From the IMG/VR virus record IMGVR_UViG_3300029922_000086, positions 1-55,327 of that record: a stretch of DNA of 55,327 nt; one strand, given 5' to 3'. The stretch comes from a virus. The notes beneath the pieces are model-generated. The model was given only the letters and a program-made list of their open reading frames with translations. It was not told the origin of the DNA and searched no databases. Of the stretch, positions 9,054 to 18,351 are shown one piece after another. Each line of letters starts with the position of its first letter. Positions within the stretch are counted from its first letter, which is position 1. The translations under genes and the position numbers were made by a program.

Positions 9054-9718
9054 AAAGTTGTCCCATTATTATCAATAAAACCATGATTTCCAGTTAAATA
9101 AGTCTGATCAGTCGCAAGAGGAAAAGATTCTGTATAAGGGGTAAAAACATTTGGTGGATTCGGAGTTCCAGTTGGACTACCAGGAGTTGCACTCGTATGC
9201 GTATGAAGATTATAAATTGCTACTATATTTGTATTAAAATAACTGAAATAGTCAATCAATTCTCCAAGGAGATCCAATAAAATTTTATTGGTCGAATCTC
9301 CATTCATTATTTTGCAAGAAATCGAATGAAATTTTGCTCTCATTTCGGTCAATTTCATTTCCAAAGCCAACCCTGGATTGGGAGATGTGCCAACGCTAAA
9401 AATTCCACTCTCACCAGGCTGAAGATCAAGAGCAGAATCGGCGCGAATTGTATTGGAATATCCTAGGACAATTGGTTGCTGGCTTCGTATTCCCATATTG
9501 CCAACGGCAGCAATATAATTTGAATCAGGAATTCCTATGAAACCAAAAGGAGATACAATTGGACAGCTTGTCACTATATCCGTTGTTCCTGTGTATCCCT
9601 GGATATTTGTCAAAAGATTGCAACTGTTTCCAATAGAAAAAACAGTGTTTGCGCCCGCGATCGAGCTTTTGAGTGAAACGCTATAAAGTGAACTGCTATA
9701 CGCTGACCAAGGGTCCAT
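9050..9718 (-). CDS. Baseplate spike/assembly protein (Mu gp45 / P2 gpV-like)
   Basis: 222 aa. Gene order (hub, spike, W-like, J-like) places it as the central membrane-piercing spike. The sequence shows Gly-rich beta repeats and a LHTHTS motif near residue 165, followed by a Pro/Gly-rich segment (TPGSPTGTPNPP). An H-x-H pair binding a metal ion is known at the tip of gpV-type spikes; that this LHTH plays that role is inference. The start overlaps the upstream hub gene by 23 bases. Confidence 0.75.
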   Translation of the reverse strand: MDPWSAYSSSLYSVSLKSSIAGANTVFSIGNSCNLLTNIQGYTGTTDIVTSCPIVSPFGFIGIPDSNYIAAVGNMGIRSQQPIVLGYSNTIRADSALDLQPGESGIFSVGTSPNPGLALEMKLTEMRAKFHSISCKIMNGDSTNKILLDLLGELIDYFSYFNTNIVAIYNLHTHTSATPGSPTGTPNPPNVFTPYTESFPLATDQTYLTGNHGFIDNNGTTL

Positions 9719-11153
9719 TTACCCAGTAACTCCCGCCTGTCAAAGGTTTGCATAAATTTAAAGTGACGATTGTGCCGTTTGTAGAATAACTCAGATTGTA
9801 CCCTCTGCAAAACAAATTCGATTTTTCTAGAATACCATCATCCAAGTAGACATTAACAATTTGATTAATAGGCAGTGGAAGTAAATTTCCACTGACATCA
9901 ACTTGTGACACTCGAGGGGTTGTGATGGCGACTTTTGTTTCTTCCAAAAGAGCTTCTGCCAATATACGAGAAACATAATTGTATAAAATAGCTGAAACAT
10001 CCTGCCCTCCGCTAGAATTTGTAAGAGGAATCTGTTGAGGAAAAAAAGAGGGAGTCTGATTCAAAACTGATATAGTTGTCGCGATACTAGATGATACTTT
10101 CAATCCTTGAATCAATTCTGAAATGTTTACAAGGGTTTGGTCTAATTTATTTGGATCGGAAATCACATCTTCAATTGTGATATCGGTCATAGTGAAGTTA
10201 CCAGAATTGTACAACTGAGTTAATCTTTGGAAATAAGTAGAACTTGGAGAAAATGCGCACGCAAATCCTTGAAGATTAAATTGCTGAATGCTAGCAGGAC
10301 TCAGGGCAATTGGAATATTAAATAGAGTTCCATATCCTTGATTATAGCTTCCACCCGCATTCTTTTTTACGGAAATATTTAGGTATGGAAACAAATCACT
10401 TGTTTCATTATTATCGTCATTTACTTGGTCAAATTGCCATATAAAATCGTTATATAATGACAACGGAGCAATCACAATGCTGCCTGTACTATCTTGATAA
10501 ATGAACCTTTGATAAGGAAAAATGATTTTATTGATTGACTGTAAAATGCTCATGTATGCCGTAATTGTAACAAAAACAGTATTACTGGCATTTAAAATAG
10601 TGGAGGAATTTTCCCCTTGTCCTGATAAAAATTTGAAAGGAACATTTCCGGAAATTGAAGTGGAAGCACTGATAAGTGTATTCTTAATGACTTCTGAGAG
10701 AAACTGAGAAAATTTGAAACTCTGCGCAATTTGCAGTGTGTTAATGATATTACCAAATATTTTTGAGACTGATATTTGTTGAATTAAGTTTACAAAATTG
10801 ACAACTATTGTTGTCCCATTTGCACCTAAATCGATATCCATTGATTCGATGTATCCCGAAAAAATATTCTTATTGTTCTCAGTTATAAATAATAAGTCTG
10901 CTTCTTTTACGTATTTAAAAAAATCTATCGTTTTGTATTGCATTAAAATTATTCTAGCAGAACCTTTTTGAATAGGTTCAAATATGTCATTGCTAAAACT
11001 AAATGACTCCAACCTATAAACTGGGGAAAATTGTCCTCCAGAAATTAAGTTTGAATTGTTGGATATGATGACAGGAAATTTACGATTGCTGTCCGCAAAA
11101 GGATATATTGTAAAATTGTATTCAATTGGCTTATTACTAACTTGATATGTCAT
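9696..11153 (-). CDS. Baseplate hub protein (Mu gp44 / P2 gpD-like)
   Basis: 485 aa. The N-terminal region, with FEPIQKGSARIILMQYK and LLFITENNKNIFSGYIESMD, matches the beta-barrel start of gpD/gp44-type hub proteins. The C-terminal region, with PLPINQIVNVYLDDGIL and YNLSYSTNGTIVTLNL, resembles the last hub beta domain, which reports a linear operator on tail-tip loading. It lies between the circularisation-like protein and the spike gene, as expected. The overlap of 23 bases with the spike gene and 17 bases with the upstream gene suggests translational coupling. Confidence 0.75.
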   Translation of the reverse strand: MTYQVSNKPIEYNFTIYPFADSNRKFPVIISNNSNLISGGQFSPVYRLESFSFSNDIFEPIQKGSARIILMQYKTIDFFKYVKEADLLFITENNKNIFSGYIESMDIDLGANGTTIVVNFVNLIQQISVSKIFGNIINTLQIAQSFKFSQFLSEVIKNTLISASTSISGNVPFKFLSGQGENSSTILNASNTVFVTITAYMSILQSINKIIFPYQRFIYQDSTGSIVIAPLSLYNDFIWQFDQVNDDNNETSDLFPYLNISVKKNAGGSYNQGYGTLFNIPIALSPASIQQFNLQGFACAFSPSSTYFQRLTQLYNSGNFTMTDITIEDVISDPNKLDQTLVNISELIQGLKVSSSIATTISVLNQTPSFFPQQIPLTNSSGGQDVSAILYNYVSRILAEALLEETKVAITTPRVSQVDVSGNLLPLPINQIVNVYLDDGILEKSNLFCRGYNLSYSTNGTIVTLNLCKPLTGGSYWVNGPLVSV

Positions 11154-12513
11154 TTGGTAAAATCACCTGGACTCCAGGGGGAATCACGTTTAAGCTCGTA
11201 AAAGTTCCGGGATTTAATGAAATAACAGTTTGTATGTTAGAAGCATTATTGAAATCAATGTTGTATTTGAAAAATATTTCTTCAAGACTTATTGTTTCTG
11301 TTGTAACAACTGTCGTCGTACTATTCAAGAAATTTTGTAAAAGAGATTGGCCAACATTATTCAAGGCAACCACGCCGGCTTCCAAATTTGAAATGACGGC
11401 TTGAAAACTGCTTTGTTGTCCTGAATTTTGAATGGTATTAATTGTATTTTGTACGCTTGTCGCATATAGAGAAATTACCTGCGTAACCCCATTTATAAGT
11501 CCTGTGTTGAAAACTGTATTATAAGAAGATAAATCCACATTGACAAATCCAGTTAAGGGAAGTTGACTTTGTTGACTGCTCGAAACTGACGACGGATAAA
11601 GCGGCGTTGCTGTGCTACCCACCGTCAAATTCACTGTGGAAATATTAATCCCTTCAAGAGATGGGTTCACGAATGAAACTGGCTTTAAGTTATTATACAT
11701 CAATTTAGACGCGCCAATTAAAGTCGCAGCGTTTATCTTTGAATTGCTATAATTCTGTTGAAATTGAGACGTGATAATATTTTTACCAGCCGTAAAAAGA
11801 CTGCTTGCAAGGGCCACAGAAGAATTAATGGCGTTATAAACCGAAACGGCTGTATTAAAAACAGTCGCCAAAGTTGATAGATTAGGTGTTGAAACCGATA
11901 GAACAGGCGCGGAAGTTTCAAAGACAAATTCATAAGAAATTGCTTTATAATATTCACTCGAATGGATTCTTTTGTAACTTGTCAAAAGTACGTTTCGGAT
12001 AGTCCCCAAAACTGGATGAACTAAAACATTTCGGTTTTGAATCGAAACTATCGAGGGATTTATCATCACATTGAAAAGATTGTTATTCGCTTCCAAGGAA
12101 GATGAACCGAACATAATTCCAATCACGCGAATTTGTTCACCATCCCATCCCAGGTCTTCCAAAACATTTTGATTAGAATTCGGAAGACGATGCCTAGCAA
12201 ATTTTCGAGAGCCTGAGTCTGTAATATTTTTCGAAATTGTTGAAGTGCCATAAGGTAAATTATCATTTGTCGGAGGAAGTAAATTACCAATTAACCCTGC
12301 TTTTGAAAGGAGACCTGAGACTTGAGAAATAGCTCCAGCGGCCGGATTAAATCGATTTAAATTTCCTAATATTCCTGAAACAACGAGATGAAATTTAACG
12401 CCATTATAGCTTCCTGGTTCCAATTGCCAATTATTTAGGCCAAGGATATTTGCCACGGTTGAAGCATAACCGACATTTTTAGCTAAGCTGGGATCTGCAA
12501 GTGGATTAGCCAT
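11137..12513 (-). CDS. DNA-circularisation-like tail protein (Mu gpN/gp43-like), with LysM-like end
   Basis: 458 aa. Residues about 30-170 contain GSYNGVKFHLVVSGI, GSRKFARHRLPNSNQN and EDLGWDGEQIRVIGIMFG, which follow the G-f-v--- P---E-LG----- v-gflvG layout of the Mu N-type DNA circularisation N-terminal domain. The C-terminal ~55 residues (EEIFFKYNID ... VISLNPGTFTSLNVIPPG) look like a LysM-type domain, as in many tail baseplate-proximal proteins. Located directly after the tape measure gene, consistent with a tail/baseplate connector. Confidence 0.75.
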   Translation of the reverse strand: MANPLADPSLAKNVGYASTVANILGLNNWQLEPGSYNGVKFHLVVSGILGNLNRFNPAAGAISQVSGLLSKAGLIGNLLPPTNDNLPYGTSTISKNITDSGSRKFARHRLPNSNQNVLEDLGWDGEQIRVIGIMFGSSSLEANNNLFNVMINPSIVSIQNRNVLVHPVLGTIRNVLLTSYKRIHSSEYYKAISYEFVFETSAPVLSVSTPNLSTLATVFNTAVSVYNAINSSVALASSLFTAGKNIITSQFQQNYSNSKINAATLIGASKLMYNNLKPVSFVNPSLEGINISTVNLTVGSTATPLYPSSVSSSQQSQLPLTGFVNVDLSSYNTVFNTGLINGVTQVISLYATSVQNTINTIQNSGQQSSFQAVISNLEAGVVALNNVGQSLLQNFLNSTTTVVTTETISLEEIFFKYNIDFNNASNIQTVISLNPGTFTSLNVIPPGVQVILPNDISS

Positions 12514-12514
12514 A

Positions 12515-14278
12515 TTATCTCGGTACTCCGTGATAAGATTTTTTGATTAAATCGATATCCGTTTTGGCTGCATTGAAAAGAGATTGGCCCAAAGATCCTT
12601 GACCAGCTTGCATTTCTTTAAAAAGATCCACCACAGGCCGCATTGCATCTCCAAGCGCAGAAAAAGCACTGGTAGAATTTTTGATTTGATTAATCAAATC
12701 GGCATCGATACTCTCAGGACTTCGGCCTCCCAAACCTTTCTTGAGTGCTTCTTGTTGAGCATTAATTGTTGAGTTTTGTAAATTACTCAACCCGGTAAAT
12801 CCACTTGCAGAAGTTCCAGCGGACTGAGTCACACCGGTAAGGCCTGCCATCCTTAAAATTTGAGATTTGAAAACGGAAGAATCAGAATAGTTCTTGTGAG
12901 AAATTGCAGTGCGAGCACGTCCAAAAAGTCCGTTTGCTTTTGAAATTTCTCCCTTATCCCCACCAAAATAACGCTCAATATCCACGCCTGCAACTTGGCC
13001 GAGAAGCTGAGATTGAATTTGTTGAAAAGGGCTTCCTCCAAAATATCCTTGCTGACCCGCAATAAAATTTCCATTTGCATTCGCAGTATTCTGAACTGTC
13101 CTTTGAGCCTGCGAAACGCTCATGCCGCTTTGAATCATGCTCAAAATTCGTTCAGCGCCCTCGATGGGATTAACACCTGTGCGATTTAAGCTTTCATAAA
13201 CTTTACCGGTACTTTCAGAAGTTTTTCCCGTAAACTTTGCGATTTGTCCAAGCACGGAACCTAGCGAAGAGAGATCGGAATAACCGCCAAGGCCCTGCGA
13301 ACTCATGGAATTGATAATGCTTCCCGTAGTGCCTGGAGATAAATTTTGATTTGAATATCTCGAAAATGAACGACCGAACGCAACTTTAGATTCCAAATAG
13401 GGATCTAGAAAAGCCGAGGACGATCCTAGGCCACCACCATATTGAGAATTAACAAAGTTTCCGAAACGCGGTTGTTGACCTGCAAGATTAGCATAAAAAT
13501 CTTGACTAATTCGTCTTTGAAATGTTGGAACTTCAGTAGCTAATTTATAATTGTTGTATGTGCTTGAGGCATAGTTTCCGACGCCTGCACCAATTGCAGC
13601 ACCCACAGGACCACCAATAAGACCTATAAGTCCACCCACACCTGTCGCCAACGCGTTTTGAGTGCCAGCAACACTTTGTTGATAATTTTGGACTAAATTA
13701 CCAGTTACTTGCGTAGGATTCGAAATCACGTTTGAGCCTATAAGCATACCTGTATTGCGCGCAGGTGAAACGATATTTGCATCAGTGATTTGCTTTACTA
13801 CCGCGCCAATTCCCACGGCAGCAAGAATTGTTTTCACGTCTTTTAAAATGCGTTCATTGCCAGACGATTTTTCTTTTTGTTCTGGTTTTTCCGACACTGG
13901 AGTTTTAAACGAAGAAATTTTTAAACTTAGTTTATCGATAGAGTCTGAAAGTTTATTGATTCCTGAATACAATTTAGCTTCTGAATTTTTTTGAAGCTGA
14001 ACTTTCTCCGCTGATTTTTTTTTGTCTTCCTCAGTTTGTTGAGAACCCGGATTAGATTTTTGAGGAGAAATTAACCCGCGCTTAATTAAATCTGAAATCA
14101 TTTTTTCAGATTCGCTCATTCTTTTTGTGTAACTTTCAGCGGCAGAAGCGGCAGTTTTTAAATTGTCGGCAAGTTTTTTGAGACTGTCTTGAAAAGATGT
14201 CGTGTCGAGAGCGCCGAGCATTCCACTTTCTGCTCCGGTTCCCATTTTCACGTTGATGTCGAAACTATCACTAGCCAT
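12515..14278 (-). CDS. Tape measure protein
   Basis: 587 aa, short for a tape measure, so the tail tube would be short. It starts MASDSFDINVKMGTG, has helical Ala/Lys/Glu-rich stretches and a Gly-rich hydrophobic segment (LATGVGGLIGLIGGPVGAAI) near residues 205-235, the kind of membrane-active stretch seen in tape measures. It directly follows the frameshifted tail assembly chaperone, the canonical order. Its ATG overlaps the stop of the -1 frame product (TAG at 14271-14273). Confidence 0.85.
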   Translation of the reverse strand: MASDSFDINVKMGTGAESGMLGALDTTSFQDSLKKLADNLKTAASAAESYTKRMSESEKMISDLIKRGLISPQKSNPGSQQTEEDKKKSAEKVQLQKNSEAKLYSGINKLSDSIDKLSLKISSFKTPVSEKPEQKEKSSGNERILKDVKTILAAVGIGAVVKQITDANIVSPARNTGMLIGSNVISNPTQVTGNLVQNYQQSVAGTQNALATGVGGLIGLIGGPVGAAIGAGVGNYASSTYNNYKLATEVPTFQRRISQDFYANLAGQQPRFGNFVNSQYGGGLGSSSAFLDPYLESKVAFGRSFSRYSNQNLSPGTTGSIINSMSSQGLGGYSDLSSLGSVLGQIAKFTGKTSESTGKVYESLNRTGVNPIEGAERILSMIQSGMSVSQAQRTVQNTANANGNFIAGQQGYFGGSPFQQIQSQLLGQVAGVDIERYFGGDKGEISKANGLFGRARTAISHKNYSDSSVFKSQILRMAGLTGVTQSAGTSASGFTGLSNLQNSTINAQQEALKKGLGGRSPESIDADLINQIKNSTSAFSALGDAMRPVVDLFKEMQAGQGSLGQSLFNAAKTDIDLIKKSYHGVPR

Positions 14279-14914
14279 AATTGCTTTCGTCTGCCTTTAT
14301 TTGATAATAGCGCAAAAGTTTACCTGCGATAATCTCGTAGACTACTTGCCCGTGAGTTCTGTGAGGATGGTTAAGCAGAGAAAGAGAACCTTTCGCAATT
14401 GCCATGGCGTAAAATTGTTCGCCTGAATTGGGTTTTTTTTTAACTCTTCATAGAGCGAAGTGATCTCGTCGTCTGACATATTATCAACCACAGGACAGCA
14501 TTCCTTATTAAAATCAGCCCACACGCGCATAAGACATTCTTGTTGATCTGGAGTCATCATATCAATTGTGTCTTCAGACAATTTTGGTAGGACATCTTCA
14601 GGACAAGAAGTGGTTGCTTTGGATAAAATCTTTCGTGTGTAGAGATAGGCCTCAAATCCGGGATATCTCAATTCTGTCGGAGTTTTGTTTATATCGTCGC
14701 GCACATCCATATTTATTTTATGGATTTCTTTTTGACTTAGAAGACGAAGATTTAATAAGAGACCATCGAAATCAATTTCAAGTGACGAGTGAACTCCGTT
14801 ACGCATGCTCTCTAATTTATCATACTGGACGCGCATTCTTTCGAATTTTGAATCCGCCGATAAATTATTCACGTTTGCCATGAGTTCTTTTTTATTCATC
14901 ACTTTTTTAGTCAT
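14271..14914 (-). CDS. Tail assembly chaperone, -1 frameshift product (gpGT/E+E'-like)
   Basis: The 190-aa chaperone frame and a -1 frame run on from a run of nine A at 14433-14441 (minus strand). After -1 slippage at A-AAA-AAC the frame continues with PNSGEQFYAMAIAKG and ends at TAG 14271-14273, just inside the start of the tape measure gene, giving about 214 aa. The unbroken second frame that stops exactly at the tape-measure start is the classic layout of phage G/GT and Mu gp41/gp42 proteins. The reading is inferred; no experiment was available. Confidence 0.7.
14342..14914 (-). CDS. Tail assembly chaperone, short (unshifted) product
   Basis: 190 aa, Lys/Glu/Asp/Leu-rich, helical throughout. 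It starts MTKKVMNKKELMANVNNL, 1 base into the tube gene stop region, and ends at a stop at 14342. Position between tail tube and tape measure is that of the chaperone that coats the tape measure during tail assembly. The A9 slippery run lies about 30 codons before its stop. Most translation would give this form and a minority the longer product. Confidence 0.75.
   Translation of the reverse strand: MTKKVMNKKELMANVNNLSADSKFERMRVQYDKLESMRNGVHSSLEIDFDGLLLNLRLLSQKEIHKINMDVRDDINKTPTELRYPGFEAYLYTRKILSKATTSCPEDVLPKLSEDTIDMMTPDQQECLMRVWADFNKECCPVVDNMSDDEITSLYEELKKNPIQANNFTPWQLRKVLFLCLTILTELTGK
14432..14441 (-). other. Putative -1 ribosomal slippery site
   Basis: On the minus strand the sequence reads GTT-A9-CCC; in the zero frame TTA AAA AAA AAC CCA. 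A-AAA-AAC is an X-XXY-YYZ heptamer. Slippage links the two tail-chaperone frames. I saw no clear strong pseudoknot directly downstream, although such signals are often modest in phages. Confidence 0.65.
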
Positions 14915-15342
14915 TAATAAATAGTCCTAGTTTGAGCAACGAAAGTATAGCCAGTTGTTCCAGTGCTACCCACGCCAGCGAAGTTAGAACTATCATCCGC
15001 TAAAACAACTCCTGTGTAAACCTTCGTCGGGCCTTCATAAGTGTGCGGTCCAAACGATTTTGAAGATGCCTGTACCGTGACAGTGACATTAGTATTTTCA
15101 TAATCAAACTGACTAAAGTCAATTGGAGCAAGTGCATTGTTATTAGGAATAAATGAACTCAAATTGAATCCAAAGTCATTATTTCCTTTTGTAAATCCTG
15201 GGACATTTCCGTCTGTGCTCATGCCTTCAACACGACGAACGTTGCCGTTATAAGAATCAGAAAACGCACTGATATTACCAGGAGGAATAATGTTAACACC
15301 GTTAAATGAAAACAAAATTCTGTCTGAATACATTATAGCCAT
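14914..15342 (-). CDS. Tail tube protein
   Basis: 142 aa, close to the usual Mu/P2 tube protein size. It has beta-rich composition with RILFSFNGVNIIPPGNIS, SVEGMSTDGNVP-like turns and a NDFGFNLSSFIPNNN segment. It lies directly downstream of the sheath gene and upstream of the chaperone, the fixed order in contractile-tailed phages. Identification is mainly by order, size and composition. Confidence 0.75.
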   Translation of the reverse strand: MAIMYSDRILFSFNGVNIIPPGNISAFSDSYNGNVRRVEGMSTDGNVPGFTKGNNDFGFNLSSFIPNNNALAPIDFSQFDYENTNVTVTVQASSKSFGPHTYEGPTKVYTGVVLADDSSNFAGVGSTGTTGYTFVAQTRTIY

Positions 15343-15359
15343 AAGAAAAATCCTCCTTA

Positions 15360-17267
15360 TTATTGACTAACGCTAATCAGACTTGAAATAAGTCCTACAT
15401 TCACAAAGGCGCTAGCAAGTTCAGGAATGACCTGAACAGGTACTTGAATTAAAATCGTGTCGGGAATATTGCTTTGAGTTACTGTTACAAGTTTAGCCCA
15501 ATGGCTTACATTTTCAAACATTCCTTGGTTCTCAAATTGTTTCATAATTCCGATGACAACCCCTTTAACATTCGTCAGAACTTGAGGACTTTGTCGAAGT
15601 TGTTTTACGCCGGCAGCAATTAGACCTACATAAATTTCTTGTTGGAATGCTGTGACAATTTGCCAGGTCGTAACTGGGAAAAATTCTTCGTCCACAACAT
15701 TCGTATTAGGAATTGTCACTTGTCCCGTGATTAAACGTGCTGGAAATACTGTACCCGATGCACTCACGCACAAAGGAGACCATCCAAGATCGAGCGCAAC
15801 TTCGCTGCAAGTCGCACCGGTAACTCCATAGACCACACGGTTTTGAGTGTTGGCCGAAGAAAGCACAGAGGGAATTGTCATCAAACTTTGCGGATTGAAA
15901 GGAATACTGTTGCAACTCGCAAAAGAAGCCATGGCCGCAGCAATTACAGCGGAACTCTGTGGATATTCCCCAACCAACGGCACATAAGGATAATAAACAG
16001 GAAAATGCCACTGAGCGGGAAGTACCGAATTCACAGCGGTTGGAAGTGTGGAAATTTGAAATGCATTGATAGAAGTATTTGCGAAAACTCCGAACACACC
16101 GTAGTGGCCTTTTTCAACTTCTGTCGGCTGATTTACAGACGCAATATAATTGAAAAAAGTTGCTTGGGCTGTGGTGATATCTGTGTTAAGTGCGACATCG
16201 TACGGATCCACAATGCAAGTAAAACTCAAATTATCCATTAAAACGAAAACATTTTGTGTCGTATCCAGAACCATGCCAGTAGCATGCGTCGTATCAAAAG
16301 GAGTTGTGGTTGTTCCCACATGAATAACGAAATTACATCCGATAATTGTTTGAGCGGGTAATACTCCTAATAATGTCGCGCTAGCCGTAGAAGTTGTTTG
16401 ACTAATAATGGTGTTGCCTAATTGTTGCAAAGGCACGTATACCCCATTTGCAGGCACCGACGCGTATCCAATATAAGTACTCCCGTCAGTTTGGACGGCT
16501 GTAGAAGTCGGAGTTCCTAAAGTAAGCGAAGCAGGATTTGGAGCAAAAGAACCGCTTGTTTCTCTGTCCGTTAATACAGAAAGAAAAACAGAAGGCTTGA
16601 TAAAATTGAATTGGCTTCCTCCAGAAATATCATTCATAACCTGATAAATATAGAAAACTTGCATGCAAATTTCTTCTGTTCTGTTTGGATCTGGAAGACC
16701 TAAATTATTATTTATATATGAAAGTGTTATTATATCTGCGGAAGTTGTTACGAAAGTACCCGAAACTCCGCTAACAATAATGTTTGCGGGATAAGTTGTG
16801 GAACTAAAAACTAAATTATTAGCAGCACTTGCAAAAACACCTGCCGCTGAAGAACCAGTTTGCGCAATTGAGGCAGTAAATCCGGTTTGAGCCAAAATAT
16901 TATAATTAGCTGGCACGGCAGAATAACTCAGAGTTACTGTGCTGTTTGCATTTACAGTTACTAAAGTTGGCGCAGGAAAAGTTAGGGTGCCAGATAAACC
17001 AAAATTCACGGTGAATCCCAGATTTTTCATGTAACTCAGAGCTTCGTATCCTGAGCTAAAAGTAGGCAAAATAAAAGGGAAAAAATATTGAAGTGTTGGA
17101 TATCCAGGTTGTGGCACAAGGGGAGTTAAAGATCCTCCGATTGCGGTGCGATGTCCAACGCAAGCAATTGTCGCTTGAATGCTGGGCAATGCACCCACTT
17201 GTTGAATCGCGGTTTTAATGGCGACGTGTGGAGTTTTATAAAAAGGTAAAACAATTGGTGAACTCAT
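15360..17267 (-). CDS. Tail sheath protein
   Basis: 635 aa, in the usual sheath range. The start MSSPIVLPFYKTPHVAIKTA, a middle Ala/Thr-rich beta region, and a C-terminus with ITGQVTIPNTNVVDEEFFPVT, TTWQIVTAFQQEIYVGLIAAG and VGLISSLISVSQ fit sheath architecture, where the C-terminal arm links neighbouring subunits. It precedes the tube gene. The contractile sheath is the main evidence that the particle is a myovirus. Confidence 0.85.
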   Translation of the reverse strand: MSSPIVLPFYKTPHVAIKTAIQQVGALPSIQATIACVGHRTAIGGSLTPLVPQPGYPTLQYFFPFILPTFSSGYEALSYMKNLGFTVNFGLSGTLTFPAPTLVTVNANSTVTLSYSAVPANYNILAQTGFTASIAQTGSSAAGVFASAANNLVFSSTTYPANIIVSGVSGTFVTTSADIITLSYINNNLGLPDPNRTEEICMQVFYIYQVMNDISGGSQFNFIKPSVFLSVLTDRETSGSFAPNPASLTLGTPTSTAVQTDGSTYIGYASVPANGVYVPLQQLGNTIISQTTSTASATLLGVLPAQTIIGCNFVIHVGTTTTPFDTTHATGMVLDTTQNVFVLMDNLSFTCIVDPYDVALNTDITTAQATFFNYIASVNQPTEVEKGHYGVFGVFANTSINAFQISTLPTAVNSVLPAQWHFPVYYPYVPLVGEYPQSSAVIAAAMASFASCNSIPFNPQSLMTIPSVLSSANTQNRVVYGVTGATCSEVALDLGWSPLCVSASGTVFPARLITGQVTIPNTNVVDEEFFPVTTWQIVTAFQQEIYVGLIAAGVKQLRQSPQVLTNVKGVVIGIMKQFENQGMFENVSHWAKLVTVTQSNIPDTILIQVPVQVIPELASAFVNVGLISSLISVSQ

Positions 17268-17278
17268 TCTTCTTCTCC

Positions 17279-17938
17279 TTAGCTGGAAATATTTTCATTA
17301 ACGCTTTGTAGTTCCATTTCAACCTGATAGCCGGCAATTAATGGATACAAAAATTCACATGGATCAAAAACATTATTTCCAAGCACAGTTTGTATATAAT
17401 CCCACCATTGAACAGTATCGATAGTATAGCTTACTTTCATGGAAAGTTTAACACTATCGTGTTGTTTCACCTGGGAATTAACATCGGAATAATCAACTTC
17501 GATGCGTTCTCCAAATTCTACAAGTGCCGGGCAAACTCCCCATGTTGGCTGTCCTTGATTATTAGGAACACCATATTTTAAATAATCAAAAAAGTTCTGA
17601 TTTTTTAATATCAAATAGACAATTGATTCGGCCATTACATTTGCAATTTCTGTGCTTCTTTCGCGAATCATTGCTCCGCCAGGAAATGAAAAATCAAAAT
17701 TCAAGGTTGATTTTCCGTACCAAGATTCTCCCAAAAATCTGTTGGAAGCAGGATAAATCGCGAGAGAAGGAAGCGCAGTAGAAGATAAATCCACGCGCTT
17801 ATAGGGATAAATATTCTTTTCAAATATTCCAAAAACTTTTGGATATTGAATTGGAAAAATCTCACACAGTGATCTACATAGAGATGCACTGGGAAGATTG
17901 TTGCAATAATAAGAATATCCAAAGCTGTCCGTTCTCAT
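17279..17938 (-). CDS. Tail terminator/head-tail joining protein
   Basis: 219 aa. Sits directly upstream of the sheath gene, where the tail terminator or neck protein normally lies. The C-terminal half (RIEVDYSDVNSQVKQHDSVK) is beta-rich with an aromatic MKVSYTIDTVQWWDYIQ. It overlaps the preceding gene's stop by ATGA-type contact at 17935-17938. Assignment by position only; sequence resemblance to known terminators is not obvious to me. Confidence 0.6.
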   Translation of the reverse strand: MRTDSFGYSYYCNNLPSASLCRSLCEIFPIQYPKVFGIFEKNIYPYKRVDLSSTALPSLAIYPASNRFLGESWYGKSTLNFDFSFPGGAMIRERSTEIANVMAESIVYLILKNQNFFDYLKYGVPNNQGQPTWGVCPALVEFGERIEVDYSDVNSQVKQHDSVKLSMKVSYTIDTVQWWDYIQTVLGNNVFDPCEFLYPLIAGYQVEMELQSVNENISS

Positions 17939-18351
17939 AAAATACTTTCAAAGTGTTTTTGCACTGTTTCCTTGCAAACGAGGATTAATAGTTCTTTTTC
18001 TTCATCGCTAAATGTGACATAATTTCTATCTTCATTTCTACGATTTGCGTAATTAATAACCATTCTATCCGTGTCCACAGAAAGACTTAATTTTATTTCG
18101 TCATTAAAATAAGTGGTTTCAATTTCAAATGCTTTGTCCAGAAGTGACTTTAAAAGTTCTTCGTAGAGCATGTTCATTGGATAGATTTTTCCGATTGCTC
18201 TATATTTTTCTTGTTTATATCTATCTGTTAAATCGGGCCAATCTCTTCCGTATATCGTGCCGTTAGAAAGAAAAAGGTCTGTCTTCATTTCTCTAAATTT
18301 TTCTATGATATTTTTCTTTAAAACTTCTACGAGAGTATTAATATCTTCCAT
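17935..18351 (-). CDS. Head-tail joining (neck) protein
   Basis: 138 aa from ATG 18351, which has GGGGACC 8 bases upstream; an upstream in-frame ATG at 18384 has no SD. Lys/Glu-rich, with MEDINTLVEVLKKNIIEKF and a C-terminal SDEEKELLILVCKETVQ, probably helical. Mu-like phages carry a gpG-type tail-completion or neck protein of similar size here. Assignment by position and size. Confidence 0.55.
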   Translation of the reverse strand: MEDINTLVEVLKKNIIEKFREMKTDLFLSNGTIYGRDWPDLTDRYKQEKYRAIGKIYPMNMLYEELLKSLLDKAFEIETTYFNDEIKLSLSVDTDRMVINYANRRNEDRNYVTFSDEEKELLILVCKETVQKHFESIL

